Positions 14,866 to 24,086 of a stretch of 44,434 nucleotides of DNA are shown here, piece by piece (within the stretch, counting starts at the first letter, position 1; every line of letters starts with the position of its first letter). The DNA is from Streptomyces corallincola. Its GTDB lineage: Bacteria > Actinomycetota > Actinomycetes > Streptomycetales > Streptomycetaceae. The DNA is taken from NCBI RefSeq assembly GCF_019104725.1, contig NZ_JAHRXF010000051.1, forward strand, positions 1 to 44,434, read 5' to 3'. The position numbers were made by a program, and so were the translations under genes. The notes beneath the pieces were generated by a model. The model saw nothing but the letters and a program-made list of their open reading frames with translations, searched no databases and was not told the DNA's origin.

Positions 14866-16557
14866 ATGCCAGGTTTGAAGCGCGCGCAGCGCAGAAGCGT
14901 CCTCATAGGAACGGCGGTCGCCACCGCCGCGCTGCTCGGCACCCTCACGGGTGCCCCGGCCGGTGCCGCGACCGCCGAGGGCTCGTCTTCACTTCGTGAA
15001 ACCGCCCGCCCCCTGTCCGTCTCCGCCCGCGCACAGTTGTTGAGCGCGGCCACGGAGAACAGCTCCCGGACCGCCCGCCAACTGCGGCTCGGCGGCAAGG
15101 AGAAGCTCGTCGCCACCGACGTGCTCCAGGACCGCGACGGCACCACCCACACCCGCTACGAGCGCACCTACGACGGCCTGCCCGTCCTCGGCGGCGACCT
15201 CGTCGTCCACACGGCACCCGGCGGGACGCTGGAGAGCGTCACCAAGGCCACGGACGCCGCCATCCAAGTGGCCAGCACATCGGCGCAGTTGGCACCCGCC
15301 ACCGCACAGCACGCCGCCGTGGCGAGCGCGAGTGCCCAGGCGCACGGCGAGGGCACGACCGCCCGGCCCGTCGCCGGGAAGCCCCGCAAGGTCGTCTGGG
15401 CAGCCACCGGCCGCCCCACCCTCGCCTGGGAGACCGTCGTCACCGGCACGCAGAAGGACGGCACCCCCAGCGAGCTGCACGTCGTCACCGACGCGGCCAC
15501 GGGCGCCGAGCTGTACCGCTACCAGGGCATCCACACCGGGGTGGGCGAGAGCCAGTACAGCGGCCGGGTCACCATCGGCACCACGCGCCAGGCGGACGGC
15601 ACGTACAGCCTCATCGACTCCGAGCGCGGCGGCCACCGTACGTACAACCAGAACCGGACGACCATCCCCGGCCCCGGCACGCTCTTCACCGATGCGGACG
15701 ACGAGTGGGGCGACGGGACGGTGAACGACGACCAGACCGCCGCCGTGGACGCGCAGTATGGCGTGGGGCTGACCTGGGACTTCTACAAGAACGAGTTCGG
15801 CCGCGCGGGCATCAGGAACGACGGGGTCGGCTCCTACTCCCGCGTGCACTACAGCCGCGGCTACGCCAACGCCTTCTGGGACGACGGCTGTTTCTGCATG
15901 ACCTACGGCGACGGCTTCTCCACCGGCTACGGCCCGTTCACCGAGATCGACATCACCGCCCACGAGATGACGCACGGAGTCACCGCCGCGACCGCCGGTC
16001 TCGTCTACAGCGCCGAGTCCGGCGGCCTGAACGAGGCCACCTCCGACATCCTCGGCACGGCCGTGGAGTTCGCCGCCGACAACCCCGTGGACGTGGGCGA
16101 CTACCTCCTCGGCGAGAAGGTGGACATGCTCGAACCGGGCCGTCCCATCCGCTACATGGACAAGCCCAGCAAGGACGGCACCTCCGCCGACTCCTGGTAC
16201 GACGGCGTCGGCAAGCTGAACGTGCACTACTCGTCCGGCATCGCCAACCACTTCTTCTACCTGCTGTCCGAGGGCAGCGGCGCGAAGACCGTCAACGGCA
16301 TCGACTACGACAGCCCCACCTCCGACGGCTCCACCCTCACCGGCATCGGCCGCGACAAGGCCGCCCACGTCTGGTACCGCGCCCTCACCACGTACATGAC
16401 CTCGAACACCGACTACCACGCGGCCCGCGAGGCGACCCTCCGGGCGGCCGAGGACCTGTACGGCGCCGACAGCACGGAACGCGCGGCTGTGGACGCCACG
16501 TGGGCCGCCGTGAACGTGACAGCTGCCGACAGCGGGACGCCCGGCGACGACAACTGA
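14866..16557 (+). CDS. secreted M4 family (thermolysin-like) neutral metalloprotease
   Basis: 563 aa. A signal peptide (RRSVLIGTAVATAALLGTL) is followed by an FTP/PepSY-type propeptide (RYERTYDGLPVLGGDLVVH). The mature zinc protease begins around residue 210. Zinc ligands are H366 and H370 in HEMTH and E390 in GGLNEATSD; E367 is the catalytic base. H454 in LNVHYSSGIANH is the transition-state His. All catalytic residues are intact. The start follows GAGGAG. It is predicted to be a secreted digestive protease, activated by propeptide removal. It is monocistronic between its own promoter and a strong terminator. Confidence 0.93.
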   Translation: MPGLKRAQRRSVLIGTAVATAALLGTLTGAPAGAATAEGSSSLRETARPLSVSARAQLLSAATENSSRTARQLRLGGKEKLVATDVLQDRDGTTHTRYERTYDGLPVLGGDLVVHTAPGGTLESVTKATDAAIQVASTSAQLAPATAQHAAVASASAQAHGEGTTARPVAGKPRKVVWAATGRPTLAWETVVTGTQKDGTPSELHVVTDAATGAELYRYQGIHTGVGESQYSGRVTIGTTRQADGTYSLIDSERGGHRTYNQNRTTIPGPGTLFTDADDEWGDGTVNDDQTAAVDAQYGVGLTWDFYKNEFGRAGIRNDGVGSYSRVHYSRGYANAFWDDGCFCMTYGDGFSTGYGPFTEIDITAHEMTHGVTAATAGLVYSAESGGLNEATSDILGTAVEFAADNPVDVGDYLLGEKVDMLEPGRPIRYMDKPSKDGTSADSWYDGVGKLNVHYSSGIANHFFYLLSEGSGAKTVNGIDYDSPTSDGSTLTGIGRDKAAHVWYRALTTYMTSNTDYHAAREATLRAAEDLYGADSTERAAVDATWAAVNVTAADSGTPGDDN

Positions 16558-16602
16558 GCGGCCATCGGGGATTCACACCTCCCGAGGTCGTCCCGTACGG
16601 GT

Positions 16603-16638
16603 GAAAGGCGCCCGGCGATCTTCCGCCGGGCGCCTTTC
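16603..16638. terminator. bidirectional terminator, 15-bp perfect stem
   Basis: The arms 16603-16617 and 16624-16638 are exact complements, with loop ATCTTC. Located between the convergent protease and serC genes, it begins GAAAGG and ends CCTTTC, so it offers a short U-tract in either direction. Confidence 0.85.
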
Positions 16639-16646
16639 AACGCTCT

Positions 16647-16715
16647 ACGAGCACCGTTTCACGAGCACCGTTTTACGGGAACGGTTCCACGGGCGCCGTT
16701 CCCGGGCACGGTTTC
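16647..16715. repeat. five-copy 14-bp tandem repeat
   Basis: Consecutive units ACGAGCACCGTTTC, ACGAGCACCGTTTT, ACGGGAACGGTTCC, ACGGGCGCCGTTCC and a 13-base CGGGCACGGTTTC, with a partial sixth. Units one and two are nearly identical, later ones diverge. It fills the gap between the terminator and the 3' end of serC. Confidence 0.75.
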
Positions 16716-16724
16716 ACGGGACGG

Positions 16725-17843
16725 TCAGAGCCGCTCGATGACGTAGTCCACGCACTTGGTCAGCGCCTCGACGTCCGCCGGGTCGATCGCCGGGAACATC
16801 GCCACCCGGAGCTGGTTGCGGCCCAGCTTGCGGTACGGCTCGGTGTCCACCACGCCGTTGGCACGCAGCACCTTGGCGACGGCCGCCGCGTCGATCTCGT
16901 CGGAGAAGTCGATGGTGCCGATGACCTGCGAACGCTTCGCCGCGTCCGTCACGAACGGCGTCGCGTACTTCGACTCGTCCGCCCACGCGTACAGCCGCGA
17001 CGAGGAGTCCTTCGTACGGGCCGTGGACCAGTCGAGGCCGCCCTGCCCGTTCAGCCACTCCAACTGCTGGTTCAGCAGGAACAGGGTGGCGAGCGCCGGG
17101 GTGTTGTACGTCTGGTTCTTGCGGGAGTTGTCGATCGCGGTCGGCAGCGAGAAGAACTCCGGGACGTGCCGCCCGCTCGCGTGCACCCGCTCGGCCCGCT
17201 CGATCGCGGCCGGGGAGAACACACCGATCCACAGGCCGCCGTCGGAGGCGAAGGACTTCTGCGGGGCGAAGTAGTAGACGTCCGTCTCCGCGACGTCCAC
17301 CGGGAGGCCGCCCGCGCCGGAGGTGGCGTCCACGAGGACGAGCGCGCCCTCGTCGGCGCCGGTCACCCGCCGGATCGGCATGGCGACACCGGTCGAGGTC
17401 TCGTTGTGCGTGAACGCGTACACGTCCACGCCCGCCTCGGCGCTCGGCTCGGGGTGGCTGCCGGGCTCGGAGGCGATCACGGTCGGCTCGTCCAGCCAGG
17501 GCGCGAGCTTCGCGGCCTTGGCGAACTTGGAGGAGAACTCACCGAAGTTGAGGTGCTGGGACTTGTTCTCGATCAGTCCGTGGGTGGCGATGTCCCAGAA
17601 GGCGGTGGAGCCGCCGTTGCCGAGGACGACCTCGTAGCCCTCGGGGAGCGAGAACAGGGAGGAGATGCCTTCGCGGACCTGACCCACGAGATTCTTGACC
17701 GGGGCCTGGCGGTGGGAGGTGCCGAGCAGGGAGCTGCCGGTCGCGGCGAGCGCGTCGAGCGCCTCGGTCCGTACCTTGGAGGGGCCAGCGCCGAATCGAC
17801 CGTCGGCGGGCTTGATGTCAGCGGGAATCTGGATGTCGGCCAC
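16725..17843 (-). CDS. serC: phosphoserine aminotransferase (SerC, class V aminotransferase)
   Basis: 372 aa. Converts 3-phosphohydroxypyruvate and glutamate to phosphoserine in serine biosynthesis, and can act in pyridoxal phosphate synthesis. The actinobacterial SerC form is recognisable from FGAGPSKVR, LLGTSHRQAPVKNLV, LGNGGSTAFWD and FTHNETSTGV. The PLP lysine is K196 in YYFAPQKSFASDGG. The GTG start fits VADIQIPADIKP, the usual N-terminus; the frame is open for 49 codons upstream but that part is not SerC-like. Monocistronic and divergent from the FAD/Fe-S oxidoreductase. Confidence 0.95.
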   Translation of the reverse strand: MADIQIPADIKPADGRFGAGPSKVRTEALDALAATGSSLLGTSHRQAPVKNLVGQVREGISSLFSLPEGYEVVLGNGGSTAFWDIATHGLIENKSQHLNFGEFSSKFAKAAKLAPWLDEPTVIASEPGSHPEPSAEAGVDVYAFTHNETSTGVAMPIRRVTGADEGALVLVDATSGAGGLPVDVAETDVYYFAPQKSFASDGGLWIGVFSPAAIERAERVHASGRHVPEFFSLPTAIDNSRKNQTYNTPALATLFLLNQQLEWLNGQGGLDWSTARTKDSSSRLYAWADESKYATPFVTDAAKRSQVIGTIDFSDEIDAAAVAKVLRANGVVDTEPYRKLGRNQLRVAMFPAIDPADVEALTKCVDYVIERL

Positions 17844-18025
17844 GGTCCGGAGCGTATCGGCAAGACCAAACCGGACGGAATCATGTCCGTCCGATGAGAC
17901 GAACGCGTCACGCTCTGTTCTTGTGGAGTTGTACGACGATCGGTGCGCGGTTGTGGATAACTTTCGGTGACTTTTCGTGATCGGGTCCATGCTGGGGCGT
18001 GACGGAACGTACGGGGAGGTCGGGC

Positions 18026-21000
18026 ATGTCGAGGGTGTCGAGGGCAGCGGGGTCGTCGAGGGGCGCGAGGTCGTCGAGGGGCGCGGGACCGGCCGGGGCG
18101 GCCGGGGTGGCTGAGTCGGTGGGGCGTGGTGCGTCGGGCCGGGACGGGTCCGCGGGGGACCCGGACGGGCTCGCGGCCGAATTGCGGGGCGCCGTGCGGG
18201 GTGAGGTCGAATTCGGCGTCACGGCACGGGCGTTGACGACGATGGACGCCTCCAACTACCGGCGCGTGCCCCTGGGCGTGGTCGCGCCGCAGGACGCGGA
18301 GGACGTGGCCGCCGTGCTCGCGGTGTGCCGGGAGCGGGGTGTGCCGGTGGTCGCGCGCGGCGGGGGCACGTCCATCGCCGGGCAGGCGACCGGTACGGGG
18401 GTCGTCCTGGACTTCACCCGGCACATGAACCGGCTGGTGTCGCTGGACCCGGAGGCGCACACCGCCGTGGTGCAGCCGGGGCTGGTCCTGGACCGGCTCC
18501 AAGAGGCCGCCGCCCCGCACGGCCTGCGCTTCGGTCCCGACCCGTCCACGCACAGCCGCTGCACCCTCGGCGGGATGATCGGCAACAACTCGTGCGGCTC
18601 CCATTCCGTCGCCTGGGGCACCACGGCGGACAGCGTCCGGGAAATCACCGTGCTCACCGCGCGCGGAGAGTTGCTCCGCACCGGCCGCGACTGGGCGGGC
18701 GCCCCGGACGGCCTGCGCGAGCTGGCGGACGCCGAACTGGCCCGTCTCCGCACGGGGTTCCCCGAGCTGCCCCGCCGTATCTCCGGGTACGCGCTGGACG
18801 CGCTGCTCCCGGAGAGGGGCGCCGACGTGGCCCGCTCCCTCTGCGGCTCCGAGGGCACCCTCGGCATCGTCACCGAGGCGGTCGTGCGGCTGGTGGAGGC
18901 GCCGCCCGCCCGCGCGCTCGCGGTGCTCGGGTACGCCGACGAGAGCGCCGCCGCCGAGGCGGCGGCCGGGCTGCTGCCGTATGGGCCGCTCACCGTGGAG
19001 GGCATGGCCGCCGACCTGGTGCGCACCCCGGCCGGACTGCCCGGGGGCGGGGCCTGGCTGTTCGTGGAGACCGGCGGGGCGACGGCCGCCGAGGCGCGTG
19101 CGCGGGCGGCGGAGATCACGCGCGCGGCCGACGCCCTGGACTCCCTGGTGGTGACGGTCCCGGCGGAACAGCGGGCGCTGTGGCGCGTCCGCGAGGACGC
19201 CTCGGGGACGGCCACCCGGATGCCGGACGGCAGCGAGGCATGGCCCGGCTGGGAGGACTGCGCGGTCCCACCCGCCCGACTCGGCGCGTATCTGCGGGAC
19301 TTCCGGGCCCTGCTCGGCGCACACGGGCTGCGCGGCACCCCGTACGGGCACTTCGGGGACGGCTGCATCCACGTCCGCATCGACTTCGACCTGCTCACCG
19401 CGCGGGGCGTCGGCCGCTTCCGCCGCTTCTCCGAGGAACTGGCCGATCTGGTCGTCGCGCACGGCGGCTCACTGTCCGGGGAGCACGGCGACGGCCAGGC
19501 GCGTGCCGAACTGCTGCCCCGGATGTACGGCACCGAGACCGTGCGCCTCTTCGAGCGGGCCAAGGCCCTCTGGGACCCGGACGGCCTCCTCAACCCCGGC
19601 ATGCTGGTCCGCCCGGCCCCGCTGGACGGCAACCTGCGCTTCGCCGTGCTGCCCCGCCATCCGGTGGACGTGGCCTTCGGCTACCCGGCCGACGGCGGCG
19701 ACTTCGGCGCCGCCGTCCGCCGCTGCGTCGGCGTCGCCAAGTGCCGTACGGCCACGGAGACCGGACCCGGGGTGATGTGCCCGTCCTTCCGCGCCACCGG
19801 CGAGGAACGGCACTCGACACGCGGGCGGGCCCGGCTGCTGCACGAGATGCTCGCGGGCGAGATCGTCACCGACGGCTGGCGGTCCAAGGAGGTACGGGAC
19901 GCCCTGGACCTCTGCCTCTCCTGCAAGGGATGCCGCTCGGACTGCCCGGTCGGGGTGGACATGGCCACCTACAAGTCCGAGTTCCTGCACCACCACTACA
20001 GGCACCGCCTCCGCCCGGCCGCCCACTACGCGCTGGGCGGCCTGCCGGTATGGCTGCGCCGGGTGTCCCGGACCCGGACCGCCGGGACGCTCAACAGGCT
20101 GGCGCGGATCGGGGTGTTGGCGCGGGCGGCGAAGCGGGTGGCGGGGATCGCGGGGGAGCGGGAGATTCCGGAACTGGCGCGGGAGGGGTTCTCGCGGTGG
20201 TGGCGGCGGACGCGACCTCCGAAGGGGAAACAAAGGGCGCTGAAAGCAGGGGAGTTGAGCGCGGGGGAGTTGGAGACGGATGCCCCCGCTGTCGTCCTCT
20301 GGCCGGACACCTTCACCGAGCATCTGACGCCCTCCGTGGGCCGGGCTGCGGTGCGGGTGCTGGAGGCGGCCGGGATGCGGGTGGAACTGCCGCCGACGGG
20401 GGCGTCCGGTGCCCAGGTCTGCTGCGGCCTGACGTATCTCTCCACGGGCCGCCTGGACACCGCCCGCACGGTGCTGCGTCGCACGCTGGACCTGATGGCA
20501 CCGGTACTGGAGGCGGGCACACCGGTGGTCGTGCTGGAGCCGAGCTGCGCCGCCGCACTCCGCGCGGATCTGCCGGAGCTGCTGTCCGCCGATCCGCGAG
20601 CGGCCCGCCTCTCCTCGGCGGTCCTCACCTTCGCGGAGACGCTGCGACGCCACGCTCCCGGCTGGACCCCGCCCGCCGTCAACCGCCCGGTCGCCGGGCA
20701 GACTCACTGCCACCAGCACGCGGTGCTCGGCGACACCGCCGACCGCGCCCTGCGCGAGTCCGCCGGGCTCACCGGCGCACTGTCCGGCGGCTGCTGCGGC
20801 CTGGCGGGCAACTTCGGCTTCGAGAAAGGGCACTTCGAGGTGTCGCGCACCTGCGCCGAGGAACAACTCCTCCCCTCGGTGAGATCCGCACCGCCCGGCA
20901 CGGTGATCCTCACGGACGGCTACTCCTGCCGGACCCAGCTCCAGCAGCTGGCGGGGGTGCGGGGGAGGCACCTGGCGGAGGTGCTGGCGGAGGGTCTGGA

Positions 21001-21079
21001 CGCGGACGCCGGGCCGGGCACGGGCGGGGAACGGGACCCGGGCGGGGAACGGGACGCGGGAGAGGGGACGGGCCGGTGA
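18026..21079 (+). CDS. FAD-linked and Fe-S D-2-hydroxyacid dehydrogenase (YdiJ/GlcDF-like fusion)
   Basis: 1017 aa. After a low-complexity Arg/Gly/Ser N-terminus come an FAD-binding PCMH domain (about 70-255; VPVVARGGGTSIAGQA), the FAD-oxidase C-terminal domain (about 300-535), and a ferredoxin-like region. The first Cys set is C567, C573 and C585; the second is C630-L-S-C-K-G-C636 with C640. Two CCG modules follow (VCCGLTYLSTG, GGCCGLAGNFG). This layout is that of single-chain D-2-hydroxyglutarate/D-lactate-type dehydrogenases feeding electrons to the membrane. GGGGAGG six bases before ATG 18026 decides the start over GTG 17999. The stop overlaps the next gene's GTG. Confidence 0.9.
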   Translation: MSRVSRAAGSSRGARSSRGAGPAGAAGVAESVGRGASGRDGSAGDPDGLAAELRGAVRGEVEFGVTARALTTMDASNYRRVPLGVVAPQDAEDVAAVLAVCRERGVPVVARGGGTSIAGQATGTGVVLDFTRHMNRLVSLDPEAHTAVVQPGLVLDRLQEAAAPHGLRFGPDPSTHSRCTLGGMIGNNSCGSHSVAWGTTADSVREITVLTARGELLRTGRDWAGAPDGLRELADAELARLRTGFPELPRRISGYALDALLPERGADVARSLCGSEGTLGIVTEAVVRLVEAPPARALAVLGYADESAAAEAAAGLLPYGPLTVEGMAADLVRTPAGLPGGGAWLFVETGGATAAEARARAAEITRAADALDSLVVTVPAEQRALWRVREDASGTATRMPDGSEAWPGWEDCAVPPARLGAYLRDFRALLGAHGLRGTPYGHFGDGCIHVRIDFDLLTARGVGRFRRFSEELADLVVAHGGSLSGEHGDGQARAELLPRMYGTETVRLFERAKALWDPDGLLNPGMLVRPAPLDGNLRFAVLPRHPVDVAFGYPADGGDFGAAVRRCVGVAKCRTATETGPGVMCPSFRATGEERHSTRGRARLLHEMLAGEIVTDGWRSKEVRDALDLCLSCKGCRSDCPVGVDMATYKSEFLHHHYRHRLRPAAHYALGGLPVWLRRVSRTRTAGTLNRLARIGVLARAAKRVAGIAGEREIPELAREGFSRWWRRTRPPKGKQRALKAGELSAGELETDAPAVVLWPDTFTEHLTPSVGRAAVRVLEAAGMRVELPPTGASGAQVCCGLTYLSTGRLDTARTVLRRTLDLMAPVLEAGTPVVVLEPSCAAALRADLPELLSADPRAARLSSAVLTFAETLRRHAPGWTPPAVNRPVAGQTHCHQHAVLGDTADRALRESAGLTGALSGGCCGLAGNFGFEKGHFEVSRTCAEEQLLPSVRSAPPGTVILTDGYSCRTQLQQLAGVRGRHLAEVLAEGLDADAGPGTGGERDPGGERDAGEGTGR
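18051..18085 (+). repeat. direct repeat in the N-terminal coding region
   Basis: GGTCGTCGAGGGGCGCG occurs twice with an 18-bp period (18051-18067, 18069-18085), encoding repeated SSRGA units. A matching 18-bp-period repeat of GGGCGGGGAACGGGAC lies at the 3' end of the same gene (21022-21055). Both ends are outside the enzyme domains. Confidence 0.7.
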
Positions 21080-21909
21080 ACGGGATGCGCCAAGTACCCG
21101 GCGTGCATGAGCGCGTAGCCGTCCTCTCCGACATCCACGGGGTGCTCCCCGCCCTGGAAGCGGTCCTCGCGGAACCCGACGTACAGGCGGCCGACCGGCT
21201 CGTCGTCACCGGTGACATCGCGGCCGGACCACAACCGGGGGAGGTGCTGGACCTGCTCCGCGCGCAGGGCGGGAAGGTGCTGTGGCTGAGCGGCAACGCG
21301 GACCGTGAACTCGTGGAGTACCGGCGCGGTGAGCGCACCGGGATCCCGGACCCCATCGCCCCGCTCGCGGCGGAAGCGCTCACCGGGGACCAGGTGGAGT
21401 TCCTGGCCGCGCTGCCGGGCAGCCTCACCCTCCAGGTGCGGGGTCTGGGCGAGGTCCTGTTCTGCCACGCCACCCCGCGCGACGACGAGGAAGTGGTCCT
21501 GGTCGATTCCCGCTCCGCCCGCTGGGCCGAGGTGCTCACAGGACTCGCCCCCGGAATCGGCACCGTGGTGTGCGGCCACACCCACATGCCCTACATCCGC
21601 CTCACCCACGGCCGCCTCGTCGTCAACCCCGGCAGCGTCGGCATGCCGTACGGCCGCCCCGGCGCCCACTGGTGCCTCCTCGGCCCCGGCACCGACCTGC
21701 GGGTCACCCCGTACGACGTGGACGCGGCGGTGGCCCGCCTCACGGCGGAGTGCGGCTTTCCGGGCATCGCGGAGTGGGCCGACCACTTCCTGAACGCCCG
21801 GGCGACGGACACCGAGGCGCTGGAGCTGTTCGGTCACCGGGACGGGCGGGGCGAGGCTCGTAGGGTGAGCCGGTCAGCGATCTTCGAGGAGACCCCGTCA
21901 TGGCCCTGA
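21076..21909 (+). CDS. calcineurin-like metallophosphoesterase (YfcE/MJ0936-like)
   Basis: 277 aa. The metal-binding motifs are in order: D-x-H in AVLSDIHG, GD in VVTGDIAAGP, GN in LSGNADRE, then CHATP, and GHTH in VVCGHTHMP. This is the small phosphodiesterase branch that uses two metal ions. GTG 21076 overlaps the preceding stop as GTGA; an ATG nine bases further on is an alternative. The 3' end overlaps the femX start by ten bases, so three genes in a row are translationally coupled. The substrate is unknown. The last 30 residues after the domain are not conserved-looking. Confidence 0.85.
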   Translation: MNGMRQVPGVHERVAVLSDIHGVLPALEAVLAEPDVQAADRLVVTGDIAAGPQPGEVLDLLRAQGGKVLWLSGNADRELVEYRRGERTGIPDPIAPLAAEALTGDQVEFLAALPGSLTLQVRGLGEVLFCHATPRDDEEVVLVDSRSARWAEVLTGLAPGIGTVVCGHTHMPYIRLTHGRLVVNPGSVGMPYGRPGAHWCLLGPGTDLRVTPYDVDAAVARLTAECGFPGIAEWADHFLNARATDTEALELFGHRDGRGEARRVSRSAIFEETPSWP

Positions 21910-23021
21910 CCGTTCGCTCCATCACCCGTGCGGAGCATCTGGCGTTCGTCGCCGCGCTGCCCTCGGCGAGCCATATGCAGGTGCCGTCCTGGGGGGATGT
22001 GAAGCCCGACTGGCGGGCGGAGAGCCTGGGCTGGTTCGACGAGGGCGGGCAGCTGTCCGGTGTGGGGCTGGTGCTGCTGCGCCCGCTGCCGAAGGTCAGG
22101 CGGTATCTGGCGTACCTGCCGGAGGGGCCGGTCATCGACTGGCACACCGCCGACCTGGAGCGCTGGCTCGATCCGATGCTCGCGCACCTCAAGGGCAGGG
22201 GCGCGTTCTCGGTGAAGATGGGGCCGCCCGTCGTCGTACGCCGGTGGAGTCCGCAGGCGGTCAAGGACGCCATCGCCGCACCGGAGGCCCACCGGCTGCG
22301 GGACGCGGAGCCCACCGCCACCGACCCCCGGGCGCTGCGACTGGCGGACCGGCTGCGCGCCCTGGGCTGGCGGCAGTCCGAGCCCGGCGGTGAGGACGGC
22401 TTCGCGGCCGGACAGCCCCGGTACGTGTGCCAGGTGCCGTTCGCCGGGCGCTCCCTGGAGGAGATCCACAGCGGCCTCAACCAGCAGTGGCGGCGCAACA
22501 TCAAGAAGGCCGAGAAGGCGGGGGTGAAGGTGGTGCGCGGCGGCTACGACGACCTGCTGGCCTTCTACGAGCTGTACGCGGAGACCGCCGGGCGGGACCG
22601 GTTCATCGCGCGCCCGCTGCCGTACTTCCAGCGCATGTGGACGGCGCTCGCCGCGGAGGATCCGGACCGTATGCGGCTGTACCTCGCGCACCACGACGGC
22701 GAGGTGCTGGCGGCGGCCACCATGCTGGTCGTCGGCGGACACGTCTGGTACTCCTACGGCGCCTCCACCAGCCGCCGCCGCGAGGTCCAGCCCAACAACG
22801 CCATGCAGTGGCGGATGATGTGCGACGCCCATGAACTCGGCGCCCACGTCTACGACTTCCGTGGCATCACCGACACCCTGGAGGAGTCCAACCACCTGCT
22901 GGGCCTGCTGCGCTTCAAGGTGGGCGCGGGCGGCCAGGCGGCGGAGTACCTCGGTGAGTGGGACTTCCCGCTCAACCGGCTGCTGCACAAGGCGTTCGAT
23001 GTGTACATGTCCCGCCGCTGA
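21900..23021 (+). CDS. femX: FemX-like peptidoglycan bridge aminoacyltransferase (FemABX family)
   Basis: 373 aa. FemABX enzymes transfer amino acids from aminoacyl-tRNA to the peptidoglycan stem peptide; in Streptomyces, FemX adds the bridging glycine to LL-diaminopimelate. Two GNAT-like halves are visible: residues 1-180 with SASHMQVPSWGDVKPDWRAE and YLAYLPEGPVIDW, and 181-373 with WRRNIKKAEKAGVKV and WYSYGASTSRRREVQPNNAM. The latter, with MCDAHELGAHVYDFRGI, is the FemABX signature. GAGGAG precedes the ATG. The N-terminal codons overlap the phosphoesterase gene. Assignment to glycine transfer is by genus. Confidence 0.88.
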   Translation: MALTVRSITRAEHLAFVAALPSASHMQVPSWGDVKPDWRAESLGWFDEGGQLSGVGLVLLRPLPKVRRYLAYLPEGPVIDWHTADLERWLDPMLAHLKGRGAFSVKMGPPVVVRRWSPQAVKDAIAAPEAHRLRDAEPTATDPRALRLADRLRALGWRQSEPGGEDGFAAGQPRYVCQVPFAGRSLEEIHSGLNQQWRRNIKKAEKAGVKVVRGGYDDLLAFYELYAETAGRDRFIARPLPYFQRMWTALAAEDPDRMRLYLAHHDGEVLAAATMLVVGGHVWYSYGASTSRRREVQPNNAMQWRMMCDAHELGAHVYDFRGITDTLEESNHLLGLLRFKVGAGGQAAEYLGEWDFPLNRLLHKAFDVYMSRR

Positions 23022-23141
23022 ACGGCCCCGGCACACCCGCCCGACCGGGTCACTACCCTGGAGCGGGTGGCGCGGCTCGGTGAGCCGGTGCCGCCGTGCC
23101 CGACCCCCGATCCGTTCCGCCACCGCCCCTCAGGACCGCCC

Positions 23142-24086
23142 GTGAGTTCCGCTTCCGAAGCCGCCGTAACCCCGACGAGGGCCGGGGCGAACCCGCCGAC
23201 CGGGCGATGGGGCCGTGGGGCGGGGCCGGTGGGGCTGGTGCTGGCCGGGGGGATCTCGGTGCAGTTCGGCGGGGCGCTCGCGGTCTCGCTGATGCCGAGG
23301 GCGGGGGCGCTCGGGGTGGTGACGCTGCGGCTGGTCGCGGCGGCCGTGGTGCTGCTGGTGGTCTGCCGGCCCCGGCTGCGCGGGCACTCGCGCGCGGACT
23401 GGGGCACGGTGGTCGCGTTCGGGGTGGCGATGGGCGCGATGAACGCCCTGTTCTACGAGGCCGTGGCGCGCATCCCGCTCGGTCCCGCCGTCACCCTGGA
23501 GGTGCTGGGCCCGCTCGCCCTGTCCGTGCTGGCCTCGCGGCGCGCCGTCAACGCCCTGTGGGCCGGACTCGCGCTCGTGGGCGTGTTCCTGCTCGGCGGG
23601 GGCGGCTTCGGGTACCTGGACCCCGTGGGCGTCGGGTTCGCCCTCGGCGCCGGTGCCATGTGGGCGACGTACATCCTGTTCAGCGCGCGTACGGGGCGCC
23701 GTTTCCCGCAGGCCGACGGGCTGGCCCTGGCGATGGCCGTCGCCGCGCTGCTGATCCTGCCCCTCGGGATCGCGGAGGCGGGAGCGCGGCTGGTCAACCC
23801 CGTCACGGCCGGGCTCGGCGCGGCCGTCGCGCTGCTGTCCTCCGTGCTGCCGTACACCCTGGAGCTGCTGGCCCTGCGCCGCCTGCCCGCCTCCACCTTC
23901 GCCATCCTGATGAGCCTGGAGCCCGCCATCGCCGCCACGGCCGGTTTCCTGGTCCTTGGCCAGGCCCTGTCCCCGACCGAGGCCGCCGCCATCGCCCTGG
24001 TCATCGCCGCGAGCATCGGCGCGATCCGCACCCAGACCGGGCGGCGGGAGATGCGGGAGATACCGATGCCGGTCGAGGGCCAGTAG
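23142..24086 (+). CDS. EamA/RhtA-like drug-metabolite transporter
   Basis: 314 aa with ten predicted membrane helices in two EamA repeats. RhtA-like features are GAMNALFYEAVARIPLGPAV in the first repeat and SSVLPYTLELLALRRLP in the second. Such carriers export amino acids such as threonine or homoserine, or other metabolites. GTG 23142 is chosen because AGGACC precedes it and the first helix follows shortly; an in-frame GTG at 23067 would add 25 non-hydrophobic residues. It follows femX by 120 bases and may be a separate transcript. The substrate is uncertain. Confidence 0.85.
   Translation: MSSASEAAVTPTRAGANPPTGRWGRGAGPVGLVLAGGISVQFGGALAVSLMPRAGALGVVTLRLVAAAVVLLVVCRPRLRGHSRADWGTVVAFGVAMGAMNALFYEAVARIPLGPAVTLEVLGPLALSVLASRRAVNALWAGLALVGVFLLGGGGFGYLDPVGVGFALGAGAMWATYILFSARTGRRFPQADGLALAMAVAALLILPLGIAEAGARLVNPVTAGLGAAVALLSSVLPYTLELLALRRLPASTFAILMSLEPAIAATAGFLVLGQALSPTEAAAIALVIAASIGAIRTQTGRREMREIPMPVEGQ

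Noticed and set aside
16647..16715. CRISPR array
   Set aside because: The 14-bp units are directly adjacent with no spacers and no cas genes are present.
17573..19462. A 629-codon minus-strand frame
   Set aside because: Antisense to the FAD/Fe-S dehydrogenase and out of frame with serC; Arg/Pro/His-rich with no recognisable motif.
18325..21075. Upstream open part of the metallophosphoesterase frame
   Set aside because: The frame is open for over 900 codons ahead of the real gene, but that part overlaps the dehydrogenase in another frame and shows only Arg/Gly/Pro-rich sequence; the phosphoesterase starts at the GTGA overlap.
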